Below are positions 1-7,821 of a stretch of 64,000 nucleotides of DNA, one piece after another. The position numbers and the translations under genes are program-made. Location: contig NC_006038.1 of the NCBI RefSeq assembly GCF_000002515.2, positions 124,001 through 188,000 of the forward strand, read 5' to 3'. Below the pieces are notes generated by a model. It ran no database searches and was not told the DNA's origin. It was given only the letters and a program-made list of their open reading frames with translations. The first letter of the stretch is position 1, and the number at the start of each line of letters is the position of its first letter. Origin of the DNA: Kluyveromyces lactis (taxonomy: Eukaryota > Ascomycota > Saccharomycetes > Saccharomycetales > Saccharomycetaceae).

Positions 1-199
1 AATGGATCTCCTTTCTGACATTTTACGTTAGGTCATCCAAAGTTTTATGTTGATTTAGGCATCGAAAACAATCAAAGTACCAAACTGCATAATCGAAGCA
101 AGGAGAAGCATTTTGTGTTTATGGGTTTTCCTCCGTTGTCGCCCTCAGATTGACTATCATCAAATTTTACTAACATTTTTATTCCCATTATTTTTACAG
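1..199 (+). other. RPS18: RPS18 intron, 3' part
   Basis: This is the downstream part of an intron whose 5' splice site lies before the window. A perfect branch-point heptamer TACTAAC is at 168-174 and the acceptor TTTTTACAG ends at 199. The retained intron sequence is at least 199 nt, a usual size for yeast ribosomal-protein introns. In S. cerevisiae both RPS18 copies carry an intron at the matching place, after about 16 codons. Confidence 0.93.
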
Positions 200-593
200 T
201 TTGTTGAACACCAACGTTGATGGTAACATCAATGTTGTCTACGCTTTGACTACCATCAGAGGTGTCGGTCGTAGATACGCCAACTTGGTTTGTAAGAAGG
301 CTGATGTTGATTTACACAAGAGAGCTGGTGAATTGACCCAAGAAGAATTGGAAAGAATTGTCCAAATCATGCAAAACCCAACTCACTACAAGATCCCAGC
401 TTGGTTCTTGAACAGACAAAAGGATGTCAATGATGGTAAGGACTACCACTCTTTGGCTAACAACTTGGAATCCAAGTTGAGAGATGACTTGGAAAGATTA
501 AAGAAGATCAGATCTCACCGTGGTATCAGACACTTCTGGGGTTTGCGTGTCAGAGGTCAACATACCAAGACCACTGGTAGAAGAAGAGCTTAA
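200..593 (+). CDS. RPS18: 40S ribosomal protein S18 (uS13), second exon
   Basis: Ribosomal protein uS13 sits in the head of the small subunit, near the inter-subunit bridges and the P-site tRNA. The exon begins after the acceptor at 199; its first base completes an Arg codon begun in exon 1, then Leu-Leu-Asn-Thr-Asn follow. The 130 visible residues keep the family's helix-two-turn region and the basic tail [12 protein letters not shown], which is the universal C-terminus. The first ~16 residues are encoded outside the window, so no ATG is visible. Codon choice is strongly biased (TTG, AGA, GGT, AAG), as in highly expressed yeast genes. The neighbour is the convergent YOX1/YHP1 gene, as at YML026C-YML027W and YDR450W-YDR451C in S. 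cerevisiae. Confidence 0.97.
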
Positions 594-1026
594 ACAAGAG
601 AATGAGTTCTCTATTTTTAAAATGGTTGGTTTCTACTTTGGAATCTTGCAACCTTTCAAGGCACAAATGTTTTAAATTAGTGATACCAACTTTAATTTAG
701 AATTTTTTTCATTATATTATCTCTTGTATAACTATCAAAACACTATACGTTCCGTATTAATTACATTATCTCAAGACTTATTATAATATGTCTTACAGCT
801 GCTTGCTTGTGCAAAGTGATGATTGAATCATCCTGTCCATTTTTCTAGGATATCTTGAAATACAGGTTATGGCTTTTATAGTCCGAGCTAATGTTAAGCG
901 GAGAGTAAGAATATATAGATATATCTATATACAGGTGGATGTCTTTCCTGTACGCAGGATAGTGTTACAATTGTCTTTGTATCGGTCTGCCGAGCGACCA
1001 TGCTAAGGTTTGTCAGTTTGTCATCA
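594..1026. other. Convergent 3' intergenic region
   Basis: This spacer lies between the stops of RPS18 (+) and the homeobox gene (-). It is AT-rich. A perfect 20-bp palindrome made of TATATAGATA and its complement is at 912-931; TATATA-like words are typical yeast polyadenylation efficiency elements, so it may serve 3' ends on both strands. No gene was seen. Confidence 0.6.
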
Positions 1027-2421
1027 TTATGTCGTATTGATGTTCAATTCTTTTAATATGCCTCTGTTGGAACTGAAATTGAGCTTTCCAGCCGTATTCA
1101 TATTTTCACTCATTTTGACATTCTCGTCTGTTACTTCCTTGACGGGTGTAGTAACAAAATCTTTGATATTTGTACCATTTATCAGCTTGTTCACTCTGTT
1201 ATTCGGGCTGGTATAGACCCTTGAGAGTTCATTGTCTTGCTTCAACCTAAAAGTGAGTACTTTACCCTTTTCTGAGGGGGAAGTAATTTTTTCAGGTGGA
1301 CTGGATATAGTGTATCTTGGGATATCGAGCTTCAATTTCTTTTGGAACTTCAATTCATCATTCATTATGACTAATGAACCGTTATCATTGGAACTGTTGC
1401 GTTTGGTAGTGGATACGGTAGCAATATTCGAGGTTGTGATTTCAATGAGGGGATGGTTTTGTTGAAGAGAATCGTCTGTCTGCATACCATCTGCGTTAGA
1501 TATAGACTCAGTGGGGCTACTAATTTGATCTCTCAAATCTGGTATTTTAGCCGTGTCATTTAATCCAATGTCGTTTGAATCATCTAATGGTGAGTTTATT
1601 TGTTTTGAATCCACCTTGAACTTCTTTCTGAAGTTTTGTCTTCTATTTTGGAACCAAACTTGGACTGCCTTTTCGCTCATGTTACATATTATTGATAGTT
1701 CCGATCTTCTCTCCTTTGAGGGAGCAGGGTTCACTTCGAATTCCTTTTTTAAGATGTCTGATTCATTTTTCGAAGTTCTTCTTCTCTTTCTTCTAGCCAG
1801 TTGTGCGTTATCGATTGAAGGCTCATTAGAGGGAAACGTTTCCTGAGAGTGTGTGATGAATGCAAACGATTTAGCTTTGTTGGTTCTTTTCTTAGCACTA
1901 CTGTTTTTCGAATCAGAATCATCTAGCGATTCTGGATCCGTCAGAACAAGGTTGTTACCAGCGCTGTTGCTTCTTTTAGTTACCTTTGGTCTCTTTGACG
2001 GCGTGTGTTGTAGCGTGCCATTGTCGGGTATACTGAGATTAACGCTAAGACTTCTTCCCGTACTATTAGACCCGCTAGCAGTAGGAGATGACCTTGATGC
2101 TCTTGCGTTTACTCCAAGTAAAGATTTGGAGCTCATCCCCGGCGTTGGTACTAGTGTCGATGATGATGTAGTCACGTGATCTACATCAACACTTGAGGTT
2201 GATGCGGTACCAATTCTAAGCATACTTGTCGTAGGTGTGATAGATAGCAAGTTATTCTTGACTATTGGTGTTTGAGGGTCATTTCCACTTAGTGGAGGTA
2301 ATCTAATATTACCCTGAATGTCCATTCTGAAACCCATGCTTGCTGATCTTGGTAATGGAGAAGAAGTGGTAGAAGTTGCATCGATAATGGCAGAGAATGA
2401 TGGCAATACAGGTTTTGACAT
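1027..2421 (-). CDS. YOX1: Homeodomain transcription repressor, YOX1/YHP1 ortholog
   Basis: This is the single ortholog of S. cerevisiae Yox1 and Yhp1, which bind beside Mcm1 at early cell-cycle boxes and repress M/G1 genes. The ATG at 2421 gives 464 residues; the open frame continues 12 codons upstream but only from a GTG. A homeodomain lies at about residues 209-270, with a basic arm (RRKRRR) and a recognition helix containing [13 protein letters not shown]. The flanks are Ser/Thr/Asn-rich and low complexity, as usual for yeast regulators. The gene is convergent with RPS18 and is followed on the other side by PPN1, exactly the YDR450W-YDR452W order. A duplicated ACGCGAA-containing word lies about 0.7 kb upstream and could be a G1/S element (inference). 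Confidence 0.9.
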   Translation of the reverse strand: MSKPVLPSFSAIIDATSTTSSPLPRSASMGFRMDIQGNIRLPPLSGNDPQTPIVKNNLLSITPTTSMLRIGTASTSSVDVDHVTTSSSTLVPTPGMSSKSLLGVNARASRSSPTASGSNSTGRSLSVNLSIPDNGTLQHTPSKRPKVTKRSNSAGNNLVLTDPESLDDSDSKNSSAKKRTNKAKSFAFITHSQETFPSNEPSIDNAQLARRKRRRTSKNESDILKKEFEVNPAPSKERRSELSIICNMSEKAVQVWFQNRRQNFRKKFKVDSKQINSPLDDSNDIGLNDTAKIPDLRDQISSPTESISNADGMQTDDSLQQNHPLIEITTSNIATVSTTKRNSSNDNGSLVIMNDELKFQKKLKLDIPRYTISSPPEKITSPSEKGKVLTFRLKQDNELSRVYTSPNNRVNKLINGTNIKDFVTTPVKEVTDENVKMSENMNTAGKLNFSSNRGILKELNINTT

Positions 2422-3089
2422 AACGGAGAGGGAAGTTATCGTTAGTTTGCAAAACACGTTCGCTTTGGCTGAGAGAGTTGGTATATCGCCAGTGCTGTAT
2501 CGGTTCTTGGTCAGTCAATGAATTTGCAAGCTGTTTATCCGAATCATACTTAATAGAGTTTATATATATATCTATATATGTTCCGTGTGTTTGATTGATG
2601 TATGTGCAAAGAATTCCCATATTGAAATCTGAGCGATCAATTAGACTACCGTTTCGTTCGCATTAGATGGTGAATGCCACCAATTCAGGTAATATGAATC
2701 AGACATTTCTGGACCTGAGGACTATCTTGCACAACACACAGACCAAGACGTAGTAAGAAAAGGAGAAAGGGACTTCGCGGCAGCAGACCTTCACACGAAG
2801 GACTTGAATCCACCATTCATCACCTTTCCAGATCAGGAATACCAACAACAGGCCCACACACTTCAACTAAAAACTAACATTTCTATATTCATCCTTCCTC
2901 CGCATACTCCCAGAAGCATTCCCACAAAAGAAGGAAGTATAAACAACACTTGGAAAGATTGGCGTCTTGGATGCCAAATAAGCCTTTAATCCTCGAAATG
3001 TTCGCGCTCTGAAGTACAGGAACTTCCCAATGTTGACAGTTTTCTCGAAGAAATTGCGTATTTTCCACTCACATAATTTTTTCGCACAC

Positions 3090-3179
3090 AACAAGACGCG
3101 AATTTCACTGTATAACGTAATACAAAAGGGAAAACAAAAGGTTGGCGTTTTCGAATTTTGAAAACAAGACGCGAATTTC
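3090..3179. repeat. 17-bp direct repeat with ACGCGAA core
   Basis: The word AACAAGACGCGAATTTC occurs exactly at 3090-3106 and again at 3163-3179, 73 bp apart. The core ACGCGAA resembles the MBF/SBF binding elements of G1/S genes. The repeat is seen directly; its function as a cell-cycle element for YOX1 is inferred. Confidence 0.75.
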
Positions 3180-3594
3180 GTAGTTGTTTCTTCATTGCGG
3201 TTCGAACGAAGAATAGGTGAACGAAGGAAATGAAAGTTGAAACGGACATAACAGAATCCTTAGTAGCATTTTTCGTGCACAGGGGGGCGGGAAGAAAATG
3301 GAAGATGAAAAGAAAAACAAACCAAAGTACGATCTATCTGCACATAATGTATGGGAATTTTCTTCTTCGGTGTTTTACTTCGTTTTTCAAAAAGCCTAAT
3401 CACCTGAATTCTCACCACATTGTGTACAATTCTGCATCCCGCTACTATACTCCATAGTTGGAAATATATGATTCACGGTAAGTGTACACAGAGTTCCTGT
3501 CCTACCGTTACCTTGGATCCTCACTGTAATCATCGCGGTCTATTGTATGATATTGGGATTGTCACCAGGAGATAGAAAAGAGAAGTATTTTGTG

Positions 3595-3600
3595 CACGTG
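3595..3600. promoter_or_regulatory. CACGTG E-box upstream of PPN1
   Basis: The context is GCACGTGAC, about 380 bp before the PPN1 start. Pho4 and Cbf1 both recognise CACGTG. S. cerevisiae PPN1 (PHM5) belongs to the PHO regulon, which makes Pho4 the more interesting candidate, but the flanks do not settle it. Confidence 0.4.
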
Positions 3601-3661
3601 ACTTAGAATTGTTGGCCACATGGGCATTAGATTATTATCATGCAGTAATACTGATTATCCA

Positions 3662-3668
3662 TTACCCG
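3662..3668. promoter_or_regulatory. Reb1-type site TTACCCG
   Basis: The match is TTACCCGG, the general regulatory factor core, 310 bp before PPN1. Reb1 sites usually keep promoters nucleosome-free. It is assigned from the motif alone. Confidence 0.5.
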
Positions 3669-3977
3669 GTACTCCTTTTTTTTTCTCAGCATTTTTTTTC
3701 TTTTAATCTAACTGTATGGAAGGAATATTAAAACATAGGCATCTTCGATATCTTTAAAGTGAGTTCAAATGACAGGATATATAGGCTTTAATTCGCCCAG
3801 TTCTGTGTACCAAGGTATAAGAAAAAGGCACTGCTTTCCTTAACGTAACTTCCTTCACTGTTCAGCAGTTTAATTTGCTGTTACTTAAAGATTTGTCTTT
3901 TCTCTCTGTCTCAATTTCGGAGGAGGAGAAAAGAGAGGCAGGTTTTAACTGACATTGGAGTGTTGTTGACATAACCA

Positions 3978-6023
3978 ATGAAAGAATTACAGTTGCCGGA
4001 AAAGAGGAAGTCTAACACAGGCCTGTCATGGTTTCCTTCTCCTAGAATATTGCAAGTATTTCTTGTACTTTTAGGGGCGATAGTTGCATTTTTAAGTTTT
4101 TCTGCGACATCTAGTATTATTTCTTCATCGCCCAAGCATCATTCGTGCCATGATAATGTTGAAGAGGCTGCCGTCAAATACCATTATTCGACCATTTCTA
4201 GTGATGAATTGCCCATTTCCAACGAGAGACTGGCGTCCCTTGGATTGACCCCAAACCAACCTGTAAAAATTACCGATATTGGAGGTAAAGAGAAAAGCAT
4301 TAAGGGAAGATTCCTTCATATTACAGATATGCATCCTGATCTGTATTACAAGGAAAACACATCAATTGACGATACTTGTCATAGGGGTAAACCAAAAAAT
4401 GATGGAGATAGGGCTGCGAGGTTTGGTAATGCAATGAAAGGATGTGATGGCCCTCCGGATTTGATGTACTATACATTGGATTGGATTCACAAAAATTTGA
4501 GTGATGAAATTGATTTTATCATATGGACTGGTGATAATGTTAGACATGATAATGACCGTAGGATCCCGAGAACTGAACAACAAATTTTTGACATGAATAG
4601 ACAGGTTAGTGAACTTTTCTTGAAGACTTTTAAAGATCATGAGTCTGACGATCCAAGGGATCTCAAAGTCAAAATTATACCGTCCTTAGGGAACAACGAC
4701 GTTTTCCCACATAACTTGTTTTCTCCAGGTCCCACATTACAAACCAGAGAACTATACGATATTTGGAGCCAGTTCATACCACCAGCGCAACAAAATACAT
4801 TCGATAGATATGCTTCCTTTTTTGTGGAAGCGATCCCTGGGAAACTAGCCGTTATATCGCTCAATACTTTGTATATGTTCAAGGGCAACCCATTGGTGGA
4901 TAACTGTAGTAATAAAAAGCAACCTGGGTACAAAATGCTCCTTTGGGTAGGGTTCACTTTACAGGAATTGAGAGACAGAGGTATGAAGGTTTGGCTCAGT
5001 GGACATGTTCCACCAATTCCAAAGAATTTCGATTCATCATGCTCTGACAAGTTAGCGTTATGGTTACACGAATACAGTGACATAATTATTGGAGGTTTCT
5101 ATGGGCATATGAACATGGACCATTTCATACCCGTTGATGGTGAAAAAGCTTGGGATGATATTGCAAATAGTATGGCTATTTCTGAATATTCGGGATTTTT
5201 TGAACAAGATTTCCTAGAAGATGCTATTGCAGCAAGAGAAATTAGGGCTGAAGGTGCCAAACCTGTCAAGAAGGTTAATTACATGAATGGTGTACGAGAT
5301 GCTTATTATTCCAGGATTTCAGAAGATGTCAAGAAACTTTCTGAGAAAGATCCGCTGTATGAAAGGTATAGTATAGTGCACATCGGTACCTCTATTATTC
5401 CTACATTTAACCCTGGGTTCAGGATATGGGAGTATAATATCACTGAATTACAAACAGAGGAGGAAGTTCTCCATTCTCACCAACCTTGGGACTCCTTTTT
5501 TGAGCATTTGGATGTTGAAATTCAAAAGATAATTGAAGAAGCGGAAGAAGCGGAAGAAGTCGAAGCATTTGAAGATGATGAACAGATAGACTCTGAAATT
5601 CCTGATGTCCTGATTTCAAAGAAGAAGAAGAAGAAGGGCAAGAAGGGCAAGAAAAACAAGAATAGCAAGAATTGGTGGAAAACTGACAAAACTTTCCCCA
5701 AGAAGAAACCCAAGAACCTTCCTCCAGGCCCAGCCTACGAAAATCAACTGTTCTCGCCACTACGGTTTGTTCAATATTATGCAGACTTGAAAGAAATCGA
5801 CAAACAGTATTTGAAATTGCTCAAGGAAGGTAAAAGTGAAGACGAAGCAGCATCAATTGCTTTCAAATATCAAATAGAATATGCCTCTGACGACAAACCA
5901 TACCCAATGAAAACTACATTAGTAAAGGACTACATTGAACTAGCGTCTGAATTAAGTGGAAACGATAAACTATGGGACACATTTTTAGAAAGAGCATTCT
6001 GTTCAAGTGGATACGAAGATTGA
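3978..6023 (+). CDS. PPN1: Vacuolar endopolyphosphatase PPN1
   Basis: It cleaves long-chain polyphosphate in the vacuole. The 681 residues match the yeast length (~674). A short cytosolic N-terminus is followed by a single membrane anchor at about residues 24-46, making it type II and vacuole-delivered. Metallophosphoesterase motifs follow in order: HITDMHPD near 115-121, TGDN at 184-187, GNND near 238, GHVPP near 347 and GHMNMDH near 376, so the metal-binding Asp, Asn and His residues are present. A Lys-rich low-complexity insert occurs at about 550-572; the family precursor is processed in the vacuole. It lies between YOX1/YHP1 and TSA, the YDR452W position. A CACGTG box upstream is compatible with phosphate control. 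Confidence 0.95.
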   Translation: MKELQLPEKRKSNTGLSWFPSPRILQVFLVLLGAIVAFLSFSATSSIISSSPKHHSCHDNVEEAAVKYHYSTISSDELPISNERLASLGLTPNQPVKITDIGGKEKSIKGRFLHITDMHPDLYYKENTSIDDTCHRGKPKNDGDRAARFGNAMKGCDGPPDLMYYTLDWIHKNLSDEIDFIIWTGDNVRHDNDRRIPRTEQQIFDMNRQVSELFLKTFKDHESDDPRDLKVKIIPSLGNNDVFPHNLFSPGPTLQTRELYDIWSQFIPPAQQNTFDRYASFFVEAIPGKLAVISLNTLYMFKGNPLVDNCSNKKQPGYKMLLWVGFTLQELRDRGMKVWLSGHVPPIPKNFDSSCSDKLALWLHEYSDIIIGGFYGHMNMDHFIPVDGEKAWDDIANSMAISEYSGFFEQDFLEDAIAAREIRAEGAKPVKKVNYMNGVRDAYYSRISEDVKKLSEKDPLYERYSIVHIGTSIIPTFNPGFRIWEYNITELQTEEEVLHSHQPWDSFFEHLDVEIQKIIEEAEEAEEVEAFEDDEQIDSEIPDVLISKKKKKKGKKGKKNKNSKNWWKTDKTFPKKKPKNLPPGPAYENQLFSPLRFVQYYADLKEIDKQYLKLLKEGKSEDEAASIAFKYQIEYASDDKPYPMKTTLVKDYIELASELSGNDKLWDTFLERAFCSSGYED

Positions 6024-6394
6024 TTAACATATCGATGAAAGATATCACTAAAGGTACACAAATATAATTCTATAGTTATATACAAACAGAACCGCATAAG
6101 TTAAGATATGGAACTGATGTTAGTAAAAAAACACAGCTCTTTGTTTATAAGCCTTGATCAACGGTAGTTGGTTTGTTTTTCCTAAATTTTTGTTATACAG
6201 TAGCGTATGTGTATATAATGATATATGAAATAAAACACAATACTAAAGAAACGAAAGAGTCTCTCATAACAGAACTCTTGATCAAAAGAGTATGAGTTCG
6301 GAAGACCAAACAATCGTACCTAGCATTGATTAGAAAGAGTTTATCATTCATAAAAGGTTAATTGAAAAGAATCATAAAGGAGAAAAGGTTTCCT
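6024..6394. other. Convergent spacer PPN1 / TSA1
   Basis: This is 371 bp of AT-rich sequence between two stop codons. It contains TATATA/TATGTA-like words suitable for 3' end formation and no gene. Confidence 0.6.
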
Positions 6395-6988
6395 TTAATC
6401 CTTGTTAACGGAAGAGAAGTATTCCTTGGAGGCATCAACTTCTGGCTTGATAGTAGCAGCACCTGGAGTCCAGTTACATGGCAAGACAGTACCGTTCTTG
6501 TCAGTCCATTGGAAACCTTCGACCAATCTCAAAGCTTCTTCAACGTTTCTACCGACTGGCAAATCGTTGATGGTAATGTGTCTCACAACACCCTTTGGAT
6601 CAATCAAGAACAAACCTCTCAAGGCAACACCTTCTTCTTCAATCAAAACACCGTAGTCTCTAGACAAGGAATGGTTGGTATCAGCGATCAATGGGATGTC
6701 AACTGGACCCAAACCACCATCCTTTCTGGCAACGTTAGTCCAAGCCAACAAAGAGTATTCGGAATCAGTAGAAGCGAACAAGACTTGAGCACCAATGGCT
6801 TCAAATTTCTTAGCAGCTTCAGAGAAGGCAATAATTTCAGTTGGGCAAACGAAAGTGAAAGCCAATGGAATGAAGGCCAAAACGACGTACTTACCCTTGT
6901 ATTTTTCTAAAGAAACTTCGTCGAAAACACCGTCGATGACAGCGGTCTTCTTGAATTCTGGAGCTGGCTTTTGAACTTGGGCAACCAT
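6395..6988 (-). CDS. TSA1: Thioredoxin peroxidase (typical 2-Cys peroxiredoxin)
   Basis: It reduces hydrogen and alkyl peroxides in the cytosol using thioredoxin and also acts as a chaperone when over-oxidised. The 197 residues are close to family length. The peroxidatic Cys48 lies in FTFVCPTEI and the resolving Cys171 in VLPCNWTPG. The GGLG motif (91-94) and the C-terminal YF (190-191), which together make eukaryotic enzymes sensitive to over-oxidation, are both intact. Codon use is strongly biased, implying high expression. It is the single ortholog of TSA1 and TSA2, between PPN1 and USA1, fitting both YML028W and YDR453C. A GC-rich palindrome about 360 bp upstream may be its activator element. 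Confidence 0.97.
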   Translation of the reverse strand: MVAQVQKPAPEFKKTAVIDGVFDEVSLEKYKGKYVVLAFIPLAFTFVCPTEIIAFSEAAKKFEAIGAQVLFASTDSEYSLLAWTNVARKDGGLGPVDIPLIADTNHSLSRDYGVLIEEEGVALRGLFLIDPKGVVRHITINDLPVGRNVEEALRLVEGFQWTDKNGTVLPCNWTPGAATIKPEVDASKEYFSSVNKD

Positions 6989-7346
6989 TTCTTAACTATT
7001 TTTATTATGTGTTCTGATGTTTTGATCGGACTATAAATCTATCAATTGAAAATATATGAATACAATTCCTTAGACTAAAACACAATGAAATCAGAATTCC
7101 TATGAATAGAGTAAAGGTAATGAGATTTACAAATTAATGCAAAACCTAATCCCTTTATATATACTTGTAATTTCAAGGTATTTCAATCCATTTTTTTTTT
7201 CTGTTTCTGGGAAAAAAGACAATCGATGCGAATCAGTACGGGAATGAAAGTGATATCGATAAAGACAAACGAGGGAACAGAAGAGCAGTTATTGCCTAAG
7301 AGACAACCACAATTAATATTATTTCGGTGGTTTCTCGAAGATTTAG

Positions 7347-7374
7347 TCAGCGGCCAGCTCGAGCTGGCTGCTGA
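7347..7374. repeat. 28-bp near-perfect palindrome upstream of TSA1
   Basis: The 16-bp core GCCAGCTCGAGCTGGC at 7353-7368 is a perfect palindrome; the arms extend to 7347 and 7374 with one mismatched pair (7352/7369). It is GC-rich inside an AT-rich promoter, and another GCCAG follows directly. A dimeric transcription factor site or a cruciform is possible; no factor is assigned. Confidence 0.8.
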
Positions 7375-7469
7375 GCCAGTTTGCACTAGGTTGCAGTTGG
7401 CTAATGTCTTTCCTGGGGAAAGGGCATGTGCAAGCGCCTCCAATGAGATAAGGACACCGGTTTATAATG

Positions 7470-7476
7470 TTACCCG
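7470..7476. promoter_or_regulatory. Reb1-type site TTACCCG
   Basis: TTACCCGG about 480 bp upstream of TSA1, between the palindrome and the USA1 terminator. It is a general regulatory factor core, by motif only. Confidence 0.45.
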
Positions 7477-7821
7477 GACTTGATTTATAATTCATTTTGT
7501 CAGAATTGGGAAGATTCTGGAACTCTTTCGCCCTTTAAGGTGCTACTGTCTTGATCTGAGATGTCCGAATAAAGAAAGACCGTTGCAATATTGAGAGAAG
7601 GTCGTGAAGAAACTTTTCAGTAGTGGTAGTTTAGAGGTTTTGGGTGTTGAGAGTTTGTTTTTACTAACGTATCGGTATGGTCTCGCCTTTCTCACTGGTG
7701 TTACTAATTTTTTACATTGTATATGGGGCCAGACACAATACATAGATACATAGTGTATAGATTTGGATTGAATTTTAGATTTAGAATCGTTTTTAAGCTC
7801 CTAGATTCTAGAATTGGGGCA

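Larger units (their letters stand above)
2422..3977. promoter_or_regulatory. Long divergent promoter YOX1 / PPN1
   Basis: This is 1.56 kb between divergent genes without a credible ORF; the small frames here lack family resemblance. It holds the 17-bp direct repeat at 3090-3106 and 3163-3179, a CACGTG box at 3595-3600, a Reb1-type TTACCCG at 3662-3668, and a TATATA stretch near 3775 that could serve PPN1. Its length suggests elaborate control of YOX1. Confidence 0.55.
6989..7821. promoter_or_regulatory. TSA1 promoter and USA1 3' region
   Basis: This is 833 bp between two minus-strand genes, most of it likely TSA1 promoter. TATATATAC near 7157 could be the TATA box. The region holds the GC-rich palindrome at 7347-7374 and a Reb1-type TTACCCG at 7470-7476. 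The small frames (for example 7226-7483 and 7543-7743) overlap these sites and look like chance. Confidence 0.55.

Noticed and set aside
816-822. GTGATGA, snoRNA C-box-like word
   Set aside because: No D box or terminal stem within a snoRNA length.
3199-3207. GGTTCGAAC, the tRNA B-box word
   Set aside because: The flanks do not form a T stem, there is no A box at the right distance and no acceptor stem.
2986-3249. Small overlapping frames in the YOX1/PPN1 spacer
   Set aside because: Short, unlike any family and overlapping the direct repeat; a promoter role explains the region better.
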